Shown piece by piece: positions 55,045 through 63,937 of a stretch of DNA of 64,000 nucleotides. Both the position numbers and the translations under genes were made by a program. The notes under the pieces were generated by a model, which saw nothing but the letters and a program-made list of their open reading frames with translations, was not told where the DNA came from and searched no databases. How positions within the stretch are numbered: the first letter of the stretch is position 1; each line of letters begins with the position of its first letter. The stretch comes from Lysobacter auxotrophicus (lineage in GTDB: Bacteria > Pseudomonadota > Gammaproteobacteria > Xanthomonadales > Xanthomonadaceae): the NCBI RefSeq assembly GCF_027924565.1, contig NZ_AP027041.1:248001-312000 (forward strand). The letters run 5' to 3'.

Positions 55045-56033
55045 GTTCGCACTGGAAACAGCGCCCCGAAGGCGGCGGCTACGTCGCGCTGTGGATCATC
55101 CGCAGCATCGCGCGTTATGGCGGCCGCCCGGTCGCGCGCCTGTGCCTGTACCCGATCACGCTGTATTTCCTGTTCGTGCGCGGACCCGAACGCCGCGCCT
55201 CGCGCGCCTACCTGTCCCGTGTGCTCGATCGCACGCCCACGCTGTGGGACGTCGCGCGCCATATCCACACCTTCGCCGCCACGATCCTCGATCGCGTGTT
55301 CCTGCTCAGCGGGCAGCTGTCGCGTTTCGATATCGCCACCGTCGGCCTGCCGGCGCTGGCCGCACGCGTGGACCGCGGCGAAGGCGTGCTGATCTTCGGT
55401 TCCCACCACGGCAGCTTCGACGCGCTGCGCGTGCTTTCGCTCACCCGTCCCGCGCTGCGCGTGCGCATCGTGCTCGACGTCGCGCACAACCAGGCCATCA
55501 CGCGCCTGCTCGACGCGCTCAACCCGCAGCTCGCGCGCGACGTCATCGACGCCGGGCAGGACGGCGTGTCGATCGTGCTGGCGATCCAGGAAGCGCTCGC
55601 GCGCGGCGAGCTCGTCGCGCTGCTGGTCGATCGCGCCGAAGCCGGCGATGCCACGGTGCGCGTGCCGTTCCTCGGGCGCGATGCGGCGCTGCCGTCGGGC
55701 CCGTGGTCGCTCGCCGCCACGCTGAAGGTGCCGATCATGCTGGCGTTCGGGCTGTATCGCGGCAATAACCGCTACGAGCTGGTGTTCGAGGAATTCAGCG
55801 ACGGGCTCGACATCCCGCGCCGGCAGCGCGGCGAACGGATCGCCGCACTCGTGCGCGAGTACGCCGCGCGCCTGCAGCACCACGTGCGCCGCGCGCCCTA
55901 CAACTGGTTCAACTTCTACGATTTCTGGCAGGGCGACGATGCAGCGGACGACTCCTCACTCACGCACCTGGGCGAGGCGACTGGCGCCGGCGCTGCTGCT
56001 GTCCAGCGCGGCGATCTGCGCCGCGCCGGCTGA
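55041..56033 (+). CDS. LpxL/HtrB-like lysophospholipid acyltransferase
   Basis: A 330-residue acyltransferase of the lauroyl/myristoyl type. An N-terminal membrane helix (about 28-50) with LCLYPITLYFLFVRGPERRA is followed by the acyl-transfer motif GSHHGSFDAL (HxxxxD) and later VDRAEAGDATVRVPFLGR and PSGPWSLAATLKVPI. In aryl polyene clusters it is thought to join the polyene to a lipid or glycerol for anchoring. Its last 95 bases are shared with the LolA-like gene in another frame, an unusually long overlap. Confidence 0.88.
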   Translation: MSSHWKQRPEGGGYVALWIIRSIARYGGRPVARLCLYPITLYFLFVRGPERRASRAYLSRVLDRTPTLWDVARHIHTFAATILDRVFLLSGQLSRFDIATVGLPALAARVDRGEGVLIFGSHHGSFDALRVLSLTRPALRVRIVLDVAHNQAITRLLDALNPQLARDVIDAGQDGVSIVLAIQEALARGELVALLVDRAEAGDATVRVPFLGRDAALPSGPWSLAATLKVPIMLAFGLYRGNNRYELVFEEFSDGLDIPRRQRGERIAALVREYAARLQHHVRRAPYNWFNFYDFWQGDDAADDSSLTHLGEATGAGAAAVQRGDLRRAG

Positions 56034-56613
56034 CGCGCCGGTCGAGGCCGACTGGATCCTGGCGAAGATCGCGCGCCCCGCGCCGGCGCGCACGCCCTTC
56101 GTCGAAGTGCGCGGTTCGAAACTGCTGAAGACGCCGCTGCGCCTCACCGGCGAGTACCGCCGTCCCGACGCCGACACGCTCGTGCGCGAAGTGCGCTCGC
56201 CGTATGCCGAAACCACGACGCTGCACGCCGGCGAGGCGACCATCGAACGCGCCGGGCAATCGCCGCGCACGTTCTCGCTCTCGCGCGTGCCGGAACTGGC
56301 CGGCCTGCAGAACAGCTTCGGCGCGCTGCTCGGTGGCGACCACGCCTCGCTGCAGGCGCATTACCGCCTGCAGGCCGACGGCACGCGCCAGCGCTGGACG
56401 CTGACGATGACGCCGAAGGACGCCGCGCTCGCGTCGAAACTGCACGCGATCCAGCTGTTCGGCCGCGGCGCGGAACTGCGCTGCATCCAGACGCGTCCGG
56501 CCGGCAAGGGCGACGTGCAGCGCACGCTGCTCGCCGGCGCGGCGCAGGACGCGGCCAGGGCTACCGACGCCGCCGCGCTCGCCGCCCTGTGCGAAGGCGC
56601 GCCCGCACGATGA
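55939..56613 (+). CDS. LolA-like outer membrane lipoprotein carrier
   Basis: A 224-residue exported protein with a signal peptide about 1-34 (RLAPALLLSSAAICAAPADA). The LolA-like core has FVEVRGSKLLKTPLRLTGEYRR and strands SPYAETTTLHAGEATIERAG. Such proteins in aryl polyene clusters are thought to carry the lipid-linked pigment across the periplasm. The ATG at 55939 lies inside the acyltransferase gene (overlap 95 bases); its signal peptide supports this start. The stop overlaps the exporter ATG. Confidence 0.85.
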   Translation: MQRTTPHSRTWARRLAPALLLSSAAICAAPADAPVEADWILAKIARPAPARTPFVEVRGSKLLKTPLRLTGEYRRPDADTLVREVRSPYAETTTLHAGEATIERAGQSPRTFSLSRVPELAGLQNSFGALLGGDHASLQAHYRLQADGTRQRWTLTMTPKDAALASKLHAIQLFGRGAELRCIQTRPAGKGDVQRTLLAGAAQDAARATDAAALAALCEGAPAR

Positions 56614-58967
56614 GCGGACGACCGATGAGCGCGACGCGCCGGCTCGCGCTGGCGCTGCTGTGGCTGGCGCTGCTCGCGCTGCTCGCGTTGTTCGTCGCGC
56701 CGCGCGTGCAGCTCAGCGGGGACCTGCGCAAGTTCATGCCGGCGCCGCAGACGCCGGCGCAGAAGCTGCTCATCGACGAACTCGGCGAAGGTCCGGGCTC
56801 GCGCCTGCTGCTGCTTTCGCTGTCGGGCGAGGCGCCACAGACGCTCGCGGCGCAATCGCAGGCGCTGCGCGAGCGCCTGCTCGCCACGCGCGTCGGCGTG
56901 GACGTGCCGTTCAAGCTCGTGGCGAACGGCGCCGACCTCGGGCTCGACGCGATCCCGCCGCGCCTGCGTCCGTACCGCTACCTGCTGTCGCCGACGCTCG
57001 ACACGCAGCGCTTCGATGCCGCATTCCTGCGCGGCGAGCTCGACGCGCGCGTGCAGGATCTCGGTTCGCCCGCGGCGGCGATGATCGAACCGCTGCTGCC
57101 GTCCGACCCGACGCTGGAAACGCTGAAGCTCGCGCAGGCGTGGCAACCGGCGAATGCGCCGCAACGGCTGCACGGCGTGTGGTTCGATCGTGCAGGACGC
57201 CAAGCGCTGCTTGCGATCGAAACGCATGCGGCCGGCTTCGATCCGGAAGGCCAGCAGATCGCCGTCGACGCGATCCACGCCGCGTTCGATGCGGTGCGTG
57301 GGAACTCGAAAACCGCGCTGACATTGACAGGTCCCGGCGCGTTCTCCGTCGAGATCGGCGGACGCACCGCGCGCGAGGCGAGCCTGATCGGCACCATCGA
57401 TTCGCTGGTGTTCGTGCTGCTGCTGTGGATCGCGTACCGCAGCTGGAAGGCGCCGCTGCTGGGCGGCCTGCCCCTGGCGAGTGCGGGCCTCGCGGGCCTT
57501 GGCGCCGTGGCGCTCGCGTTCGATGGCGTGCACGGCATCACCGTCGCGTTCGGCTTCACGCTGATCGGCGTGGTGCAGGACTATCCGATCCATCTGTTTA
57601 GTCACCAACGCGCCGGCGTGTCGCCGTGGGCGAGTGCGCGCGCGCTGTGGCCGACGCTGGGCACGGGCGTCGCCTCGACGTGCATCGCCTACGCGACCTT
57701 CCTCGTTTCCGGCGTCGATGGCCTGCAGCAGCTCGCGGTGTTCACGGTCGTCGGCCTGGCGACGGCGGCGCTCGCGACGCGTTTCCTGCTGCCGGCGCTG
57801 ATCGATCCGTCGCCGCACGATGCCGCCGATTCGCGCTGGCTCGCGCGTTACTGGAACGCGCTGGCGCGCTGGCCGCGCATGAACGCGCTTTCCGCGGGCA
57901 TTGTCGCCGCGATCGCTGCCCTCGTCGTGGCGTTCGCGCCGGGCACGTTCTGGCAGAACGACCTCGCGCGACTTACGCCGGTGCCGTCGGCCGCGCTGGC
58001 GCAGGACGCGCAATTGCGTGCCGAACTCGGCGCGCCGGACGTGCGTTACGTGATCGCGCTGCAGTCGCGCGACGCCGAACAGGCGTTGCAGTCGTCCGAA
58101 CGCATGCTCGGTGCGCTCGAGGACCTGCGCGCGAAGGGCGTCATCGGCGGATTCGATCTCGCCGCGCGCTACCTGCCGAGTGCGGCGACGCAACGCGCGC
58201 GCCAGGAAAAGCTGCCGACCGACGCCGAATTGCGCACCGCATTGGCCGATGCGATGGCCGGCGGCGCATTCAACGACGACGCCTTCGACGACTTCGTGCG
58301 CGACATCGCCACGGCGCGCGCCGCACCGCCGATCACGACGGCCGATCTGGCCGGAACGCCGCTGGCGGCGAGCACCGAAGGCCTGCTGCTGCAGCGCGAA
58401 GGCCACGCCATCGCGCTCGTCGCGCTGTCCGGATTGCGCGATCCCGCCGCCGTCGCGCGCGTGGCGCACGCCAACGGCGCGCAGCTGCTCGACCTGAAGC
58501 AGGCGTCCGAATCGCTCGTCGCGCAGTATCGCGAACGCGTGCTGTGGGCACTGGCGCTCGCCGCGGTGCTGCTCGCCGCGGCCGTGTGGTTCGCGCTGCG
58601 CTCGCCGCGTCGCGTGCTGCGCGTGCTCGCGCCGATGGCGTTGACGACACTGCTGATCCTCGCCGTGCTGCGCGCGTTCGGCGTCGAACTGAACCTCTTC
58701 CACCTGGTGTCGCTGATCCTCGCGGCGGGGCTGGGCCTGGATTACGCGCTGTTCTTCGACCACGCCGGCGACGATCGCGCCGAACAGCTGCGCACGCTGC
58801 ACGCGGTGATCGTGTGCAGCCTGACCACGTTGCTGGTGTTCGCGTTGCTCGCGCTGTCGAGCATTCCGGTGCTGCGCGCCATCGGCGGCACGGTCGCGCT
58901 CGGCGTGGCGTTCAACTTCGTGCTGGCGCTGCTGATCGTGCGCGAACCCGTGAGGGAAGCGGCGTGA
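56610..58967 (+). CDS. MMPL family exporter of the pigment cluster
   Basis: A 785-residue RND/MMPL-type transporter with about 12 helices in two halves. The first helix is at about 10-30; helices 2-6 follow a large periplasmic loop (to about 250), with ASLIGTIDSLVFVLLLWIAYR and GVVQDYPIHLFSHQ. The second half repeats the layout, with LGLDYALFFDHAGDDRAEQ in the equivalent place, the aspartate of proton relay. ATG at 56610 overlaps the LolA stop by four bases; a GTG seven codons upstream is possible. It probably delivers the lipid-linked polyene outwards. Confidence 0.88.
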   Translation: MSGRPMSATRRLALALLWLALLALLALFVAPRVQLSGDLRKFMPAPQTPAQKLLIDELGEGPGSRLLLLSLSGEAPQTLAAQSQALRERLLATRVGVDVPFKLVANGADLGLDAIPPRLRPYRYLLSPTLDTQRFDAAFLRGELDARVQDLGSPAAAMIEPLLPSDPTLETLKLAQAWQPANAPQRLHGVWFDRAGRQALLAIETHAAGFDPEGQQIAVDAIHAAFDAVRGNSKTALTLTGPGAFSVEIGGRTAREASLIGTIDSLVFVLLLWIAYRSWKAPLLGGLPLASAGLAGLGAVALAFDGVHGITVAFGFTLIGVVQDYPIHLFSHQRAGVSPWASARALWPTLGTGVASTCIAYATFLVSGVDGLQQLAVFTVVGLATAALATRFLLPALIDPSPHDAADSRWLARYWNALARWPRMNALSAGIVAAIAALVVAFAPGTFWQNDLARLTPVPSAALAQDAQLRAELGAPDVRYVIALQSRDAEQALQSSERMLGALEDLRAKGVIGGFDLAARYLPSAATQRARQEKLPTDAELRTALADAMAGGAFNDDAFDDFVRDIATARAAPPITTADLAGTPLAASTEGLLLQREGHAIALVALSGLRDPAAVARVAHANGAQLLDLKQASESLVAQYRERVLWALALAAVLLAAAVWFALRSPRRVLRVLAPMALTTLLILAVLRAFGVELNLFHLVSLILAAGLGLDYALFFDHAGDDRAEQLRTLHAVIVCSLTTLLVFALLALSSIPVLRAIGGTVALGVAFNFVLALLIVREPVREAA

Positions 58968-59419
58968 CGGCGGCGACCATCGCGCGCGAGGAGGTCCTCA
59001 CGCTCGTGCCGCATGGCGGCGCGATGTGCCTGTGGGATGAAGTGGTCGAGTTCGACGCGCAGTCGATCCGGCTGCGCGCGTTCAACCATCGCGACGTCGC
59101 GCATCCGCTGCGACATCGCGACCGGCTGCACGCCGTGCACCTGGGCGAATACGGCGCGCAAGCGATGGCCGTGCACGGCGGGCTGCTCGCGCGTGCGGCG
59201 GGCGAGGGCGTGCGGCCCGGCATGCTCGTCGCGCTGCGCGACCTTGTGCTGCAGGTCGATCGCATCGACGATCTCCCCGGCGCCATCGACGTGCACGCGC
59301 AATGCCTGATGGCCGACGCGTCCGGCAGCCAGTACCGTTTCCTCATCACGCACGACGGCGCGACGCTTGCGAGCGGCCGCGCCGCGGTGCTGCATTCGCT
59401 TTCCGGAGAGTCCGCATGA
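58964..59419 (+). CDS. 3-hydroxyacyl-ACP dehydratase of the pigment cluster (second)
   Basis: A 151-residue hotdog protein with the motif LVPHGGAMCLWDEVVEFD and HLGEYGAQAMAVHGGLLA, typical of the second dehydratase of aryl polyene clusters (ApeP/XanI-like). Catalytic residues are probably the His of PHGGAM and the Glu of GEYGAQ. GTG start overlapping the exporter stop by four bases (TGA), and stop overlapping the reductase ATG. Confidence 0.87.
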   Translation: MTAATIAREEVLTLVPHGGAMCLWDEVVEFDAQSIRLRAFNHRDVAHPLRHRDRLHAVHLGEYGAQAMAVHGGLLARAAGEGVRPGMLVALRDLVLQVDRIDDLPGAIDVHAQCLMADASGSQYRFLITHDGATLASGRAAVLHSLSGESA

Positions 59420-60159
59420 GCGCACGCAAACCCACCGGCCCGCGTCGCGCGCTGGTCACCGGCGGCAGCGGCGACATCGGCGGCGCGATCTGCCGCCGCC
59501 TGGCCGCCGACGGCTGCGAGGTGATCGTGCACGCCAACCGCAACGTCGAGCGCGCGCAGGCGGTGGTCGACGCCATTGGCGCGGCAGGCGGATCGGCGCA
59601 GGCGGTCGCATTCGACGTGGCCGATGCGCAGGCGTCGCAGGCTGCGATCGCGACGCTGCTCGACGCTGGCCCGATCCAGATCGTCGTCAACAACGCCGGC
59701 GTGCACGACGACGGCCCGATGGCCGGCATGAGCGAGGCGAAGTGGAAGCGCGTGGTCGACGTGTCCCTTCACGGTTTCTTCCATGTCACCCAGCCGCTGC
59801 TGCTGCCGATGGCGCGCACGCGCTGGGGCCGCGTGGTCAGCGTGTCGTCGGTGGCGGCGGTGCTGGGCAACCGGGGCCAGGCGAACTACGCCGCGGCCAA
59901 GGCGGCGCTGCACGGCGCGACCAAGTCGCTGGCGCGCGAGATGGGCAGCCGCGGCATCACCTGCAACGTGGTGGCGCCAGGCGTGATCGAGGGCCGCATG
60001 GCCGACGCGGCCTTCCCGGCGGAGGCCATCAAACAGCTGGTCCCCGCCGGCCGCCCCGGCCAGCCGGACGAGGTCGCCGCGCTGATCGGGTTCCTGTGCT
60101 CGGACGGCGCCGCCTACATCAACGGGCAGGTGATCGGCATCGACGGCGGGATGACCTGA
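59416..60159 (+). CDS. 3-oxoacyl-ACP reductase, FabG-type, of the pigment cluster
   Basis: A 247-residue classical SDR. NADPH site TGGSGDIGGAICRRLA, NNAGVHDDGPM, catalytic Ser/Tyr/Lys as VSSVAAVLGNRGQANYAAAKAAL and a C-terminus GQVIGIDGGM. It would reduce the 3-oxoacyl carrier intermediate in each polyene cycle. The ATG at 59416 overlaps the upstream stop by four bases. The next gene follows after 77 bases. Confidence 0.92.
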   Translation: MSARKPTGPRRALVTGGSGDIGGAICRRLAADGCEVIVHANRNVERAQAVVDAIGAAGGSAQAVAFDVADAQASQAAIATLLDAGPIQIVVNNAGVHDDGPMAGMSEAKWKRVVDVSLHGFFHVTQPLLLPMARTRWGRVVSVSSVAAVLGNRGQANYAAAKAALHGATKSLAREMGSRGITCNVVAPGVIEGRMADAAFPAEAIKQLVPAGRPGQPDEVAALIGFLCSDGAAYINGQVIGIDGGMT

Positions 60160-60236
60160 ACGGACGGCGGCGTCGTTCGCTTCCGCACGACCGCCCGTGT
60201 CGTAGGATCGCCGCAACCCAACACGGAGGCGCCGCC

Positions 60237-60740
60237 ATGCGCCGCATCGCTTCGATCCTTGCCGCACTCGCACTGGCCGCGCTGGCCGGCTGTTCGTCCA
60301 CCTCGCAGCTGGTCACCGGCACGCCGCGCACGCCGATCGACCCGTCGCAGGTGCGCGTGTACTACACGCCGCCGCCGGGCGGTTTCGAGGAAATCGCGCG
60401 CCTGGAGACGGCCAGCGGCAGCTTCACCTACGGCGAGCAGAACAAGCTGAACGACGTGATCGCCAAGCTGCGCGCCGAGGCCGCGAAGCTGGGCGCCAAC
60501 GGCGTGCTGTTCATGGGCACGCAGGACACGGGCGGCGGCAGCAGCGTGGGCGTCGGCGTGGGCGGCGGCAGCTACGGCGGCTACCACGGCGGCAATTTCA
60601 GCTCCGGCGGCATCGGCGTGAACATCTCGCCGACCAAGAAGTTCGCGCAGGCCGTGGCCATCTACGTCGCCAACCCGCCGCCTGCCACCGCGCCGCAGAC
60701 GCCTCCGCCGGCCGCGCCGCCGGCGCAACCGGTGAAGTGA
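60237..60740 (+). CDS. Glycine-rich lipoprotein at the end of the pigment operon
   Basis: A 167-residue lipoprotein: signal with lipobox LAGC (cysteine near residue 19). The mature part has VRVYYTPPPGGFEEIARLET and ANGVLFMGTQDTGGGSS, followed by a Gly-rich VGVGVGGGSYGGYHGGN stretch and a final proline-rich tail of about 25 residues. It resembles small lipoproteins of Xanthomonas pigment loci, but its role is unknown. Its own RBS (GGAGG) eight bases upstream suggests partly separate translation. Confidence 0.82.
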   Translation: MRRIASILAALALAALAGCSSTSQLVTGTPRTPIDPSQVRVYYTPPPGGFEEIARLETASGSFTYGEQNKLNDVIAKLRAEAAKLGANGVLFMGTQDTGGGSSVGVGVGGGSYGGYHGGNFSSGGIGVNISPTKKFAQAVAIYVANPPPATAPQTPPPAAPPAQPVK

Positions 60741-60753
60741 GTCGAGCGTGACC

Positions 60754-60785
60754 TCATCCCCGCGAAAGCGGGGATGATGCTTTTG
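60754..60785. terminator. Terminator between the two convergent arms of the cluster
   Basis: A 10-bp stem TCATCCCCGC - GAAA - GCGGGGATGA is followed by TGCTTTTGG on the + strand. The core matches the interspersed CCCCGCGAAGGCGGGG family, so a repeat appears to serve as terminator here. Confidence 0.7.
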
Positions 60786-60797
60786 GGGGCGACGCGG

Positions 60798-61622
60798 CTA
60801 CGACGAGCGCGTCTGCACCACGCCCATCGGCGGCGGTGCGAACTCGCCCGTCGGGTCGTCGATCACGACCGGGTTCTCGCGGATCCGGCGATACATGTCC
60901 GGCACGCCGCCGCGCCGGAGCACGCCGAACACCACGTGCGAGGTGATACGCGAGAAATCGCGCAGCGGCTTGAAATGGCTCGGACGGAACTGCTCGTCGC
61001 TGTGCACGCATTTGTAGCGCGACTCGATCGGCACCGACACGCAGCGCGTGCCCAGCTGCTGCGCGGCGGAAATCAGGATCTGCGCCTCGAACACGAAGTC
61101 CTCGCCGGGCACGTCGGTAAGCGCGGCCACCGCTGCCGGATACAGGCGCTGCCCGCTCTGGCTGTCGGCGAGCTGGTACCCCGTGCCCCACGCGATGCCC
61201 CAGTCGGCGAACTCGTTGGCGAGGCGTCGATAGATCGGCTGCTGCGAACGGCGACGCAGGCGCGCGCCGATCACGATGTAACCCGGATGCCGGTTCGCCG
61301 CGGCGATCAGCCGCGGGATGTCGCTGGGCAGATGCTGCCCATCGCCGTCCATGCTGACGATGGCGCGCGCGCCCATGCGCAGCGAGTGCATGAAGCCGTC
61401 GCGCAGGCTCGCGCCCTTGCCCATGCGCGTTTCGTGGCGGATCACGGTCACCGGCAGGTCGGCGATGCGCTCGGCGGTGCCGTCGTCGGAACCGTCGTCG
61501 ATCACCAGCACGCGCGGGCATTCGGCGAGCGCACCGATGACCACGTCGCGGATGCGCAGCGCTTCGTTCAGTGCGGGAATCACGACGATGACGTCGTCGC
61601 GGCTCAGGGTCGGATGGGTCAC
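60798..61622 (-). CDS. GT2 family glycosyltransferase of the pigment cluster
   Basis: A 274-residue glycosyltransferase. N-terminus VIVVIPALNEALRIRDVV, then VLVIDDGSDDGTAE, the DXD-type SMDGDGQHLPSDIPR and a later GEDFVFEAQILISAAQQLG. Length and motifs match dolichyl-phosphate-like GT2 enzymes. It may glycosylate the pigment or its lipid. The ATG overlaps the chain-length-factor stop by four bases, so it lies in one operon with it and the ketosynthase. Confidence 0.87.
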   Translation of the reverse strand: MTHPTLSRDDVIVVIPALNEALRIRDVVIGALAECPRVLVIDDGSDDGTAERIADLPVTVIRHETRMGKGASLRDGFMHSLRMGARAIVSMDGDGQHLPSDIPRLIAAANRHPGYIVIGARLRRRSQQPIYRRLANEFADWGIAWGTGYQLADSQSGQRLYPAAVAALTDVPGEDFVFEAQILISAAQQLGTRCVSVPIESRYKCVHSDEQFRPSHFKPLRDFSRITSHVVFGVLRRGGVPDMYRRIRENPVVIDDPTGEFAPPPMGVVQTRSS

Positions 61623-62395
61623 GGGGTCACCTCCACCAGCAGGTCGTGCGCAGCGCCGGCGGGCAACGCCGCCGTCCCTTCGCCGCGCGCGAGTACATCG
61701 AACAGGGGCAGCATCGGCGCCATCGCGTTGGCCGACGCGAAACGCGCCAGCGGACCGGTGGCGGGCGATTGCGTCGAGGCCGGCACCAGGCGCGCCTGCA
61801 GGCGTGGGCCGGCGCCGTCGCGCGACAGCACCAGCGCGCCGCCGAGCAGGCCTTCGCTCGGCGCCATCTTCGCCAACGGGCCCGCGGACTGGCCGTCGTA
61901 GGCCACCAGCAGCACGGCGTCGGCGTCATGCAGTTGCGTCAGCGCTTCGATCAACCCCTGGGCGAAGCTCGCCGTGTACGCGCTGACCGCGTTCGCCGGC
62001 TGCATCGCGCCGGTACCGATCGTCCAGTAACCGGCGGCGGCGTTGTGCACGGAGTTATGGAAACGCGTCGGCGACAACGCGCGCGGATCGGCCGCCAGCG
62101 TCGTGCACATGTAATCGGTGATCGCCAGTTCGCCGTGCGTGGAGGCGAACACCGACGGCAGCGATGCGGGGTCGCGCGACGCGGCTTCGCATGCGGCCAT
62201 GGCGACTTCGAGCGCGATGGCGACGGTTTCCGGCGCGCGGCGGCGTTCGTTCGCGGGCAGCAGTTGCGGCGATGGACGCGATGGCGCATCCGGCGGCTGC
62301 GTGCCGCTGGCCGCGAATTCGCGCGCCGCCGTCCACGAGGGCAGTCCCCGCGTCCAGAAGCCGATGCCTTCGATCCTTGCTTCCAGACGGCTCAT
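61619..62395 (-). CDS. Chain-length-factor-like beta-ketoacyl synthase N-terminal protein
   Basis: A 258-residue protein of the beta-ketoacyl synthase fold but short, without the catalytic cysteine: in place of the ACSSS-type nucleophile elbow it reads NSVHNAAAGYWTIGT. The N-terminus is VEGIGFWTRGL-like (EARIEGIGFWTRGLPS), and PSVFASTHGELAITDY is a thiolase-fold stretch. In aryl polyene systems such a partner (ApeC/XanA-like) pairs with the ketosynthase. It overlaps both neighbours by four bases. Confidence 0.85.
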   Translation of the reverse strand: MSRLEARIEGIGFWTRGLPSWTAAREFAASGTQPPDAPSRPSPQLLPANERRRAPETVAIALEVAMAACEAASRDPASLPSVFASTHGELAITDYMCTTLAADPRALSPTRFHNSVHNAAAGYWTIGTGAMQPANAVSAYTASFAQGLIEALTQLHDADAVLLVAYDGQSAGPLAKMAPSEGLLGGALVLSRDGAGPRLQARLVPASTQSPATGPLARFASANAMAPMLPLFDVLARGEGTAALPAGAAHDLLVEVTP

Positions 62396-63579
62396 GCGCG
62401 ACCGAACACCAGCGAGCAGTTGTTGCCGCCGAAACCGAAGGAATTGTTCATCGCGTAGCGGATCTGCGCGCGTTGCGACGCGAAGCGGATCTGCGGACCG
62501 CACGCGGGATCGGGCGTGTCGCTGCCGAGCGTGCCCGGCAGTTCGCCGCGTTCCAGCGCGATCAGCGCGATCGTCGATTCGACGATGCCCGCCGCGCCGA
62601 GCGTGTGCCCCGTCCAGCCCTTGGTCGAACTGGCGTGCAACGCGTCGGGGAAGACGGAGGCGACGGCGGCGGCTTCGACGGAATCGTTCGCCGGCGTGGC
62701 CGTGCCGTGCAGGTTGAGGTAACCGACCTCGTCCGCGTCGATGCCGGCGCGCGCGAGCGCATCGCGCATCGCCAGCCGTGCACCGAGGCCTTCCGGATGC
62801 GGCGAGGACATGTGGTGCGCGTCGCTGGATTCGCCATAGCCGCGCAACTGCAGGCCGGTGTCGCCCTCGCTCGCGCGTTCGAGCAGCGCGAAGCCGCCGG
62901 CCTCGCCGAGCGACAACCCGTTGCGCGTCGCATCGAACGGACGGCAGGGTTCGCTCGCCACCAGTTGCAGCGAATTGAAGCCGAACAGCACGCTGCCGCA
63001 GAGCGTGTCGACGCCGCCGACCAGCGCGGCGTCGGCCAGGCCGGCGTCGATCAGGCGCGCGGCCTGCGCGAACACCTTCGCGCTGGACGAGCACGCGGTC
63101 GCCACGGTGATGCACGGTCCACGCAGTCCGGTGGCCTGTTGCACGAACTCGCCCAGCGAATGCGGCGTGTGCACGTGCGGACGCGCGTAGGGCTCGGCGA
63201 ACTCGCCGTCCTCCAGCGCGGTGTACGCCGCCTCGGTGCTGCCGATGCTGGACGTCGACGTGCCGACGATCACCGCGATGCGGTCGGCGCCGTGTCGCGC
63301 GACGGCGGCGTCGATCGCATCGCGCATGCCGTCCTGTTCCAGCGCGAGCCAGGCCAGGCGGTTGTTGCGCGAATCCCACGGCTCCAGCGCCGCGGGCAGG
63401 GCGATGGATTCGAGCCCGTCGACGCGGCCGATCCAGCAGTCCAGGCGCCCGGCATCGGCATCGCCGAAATCGTTCCGGCGCAGGCCGCTGCGGCCTTCCC
63501 GCAATGCCGTCGCCAGCGCATCCCGCCCGGGGCCGACGGCGCTGGTCGCGGTGCAGGCACGGATCGCGAGGGGCGACAT
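62392..63579 (-). CDS. Beta-ketoacyl-ACP synthase of the aryl polyene pathway
   Basis: A 395-residue condensing enzyme. The triad is C163 in VATACSSSAKVF, H291 in LHGTATPAND and H325 in WTGHTLGAAG, all intact. It extends the aryl starter by two carbons from malonyl carrier per cycle. The ATG at 63579 matches the family start SPLAIRACTATSAVG; an upstream GTG at 63615 has a better RBS (GGGAA) and would add 12 residues. It overlaps the chain-length-factor gene by four bases. Confidence 0.92.
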   Translation of the reverse strand: MSPLAIRACTATSAVGPGRDALATALREGRSGLRRNDFGDADAGRLDCWIGRVDGLESIALPAALEPWDSRNNRLAWLALEQDGMRDAIDAAVARHGADRIAVIVGTSTSSIGSTEAAYTALEDGEFAEPYARPHVHTPHSLGEFVQQATGLRGPCITVATACSSSAKVFAQAARLIDAGLADAALVGGVDTLCGSVLFGFNSLQLVASEPCRPFDATRNGLSLGEAGGFALLERASEGDTGLQLRGYGESSDAHHMSSPHPEGLGARLAMRDALARAGIDADEVGYLNLHGTATPANDSVEAAAVASVFPDALHASSTKGWTGHTLGAAGIVESTIALIALERGELPGTLGSDTPDPACGPQIRFASQRAQIRYAMNNSFGFGGNNCSLVFGRA

Positions 63580-63763
63580 GCGGCGGACGGTGGACGGCGG
63601 AAGCGTGGACGGCACGAAAGATTCCCGGGCGAAGGTCGCGAAAGTATAGCCAGCGGGGTGGTGACGGCCTCCGTGCGGGACCGTGGCGCCCCGCCGTATT
63701 CACGGGGCGTGGAGGGGATGTCGGATTGAGGTGAAGCGCCGATGTGCCCGGCGCTTCGCGCTT

Positions 63764-63921
63764 TGGTAGCCCGGGTAAGCGAAGCGCACCCTGGGCAGTG
63801 GCGCCGGGCACGTTCCCCGGGTGCGGCCTCCGGCCTTACCCGGGCTACCAGAGCAAAGACTCGGTGCCGCGAGCGCGGGCCACGTTTCGCGACCCAATCC
63901 CTCTCCCGGTAGGAGAGGGGC
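63764..63921. repeat. Interspersed repeats after the pigment cluster
   Basis: Between the ketosynthase start and the last gene (63616-63937) no gene is visible. The stretch holds a long inverted pair of the GTAGCCCGGG family (about 63768-63797 and 63818-63849, partly diverged) and a shortened copy of the CCTCTCCCGGTAGGAGAGG palindrome (63900-63918). Confidence 0.85.
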
Positions 63922-63937
63922 TGGCGCCGGGGCGGAC

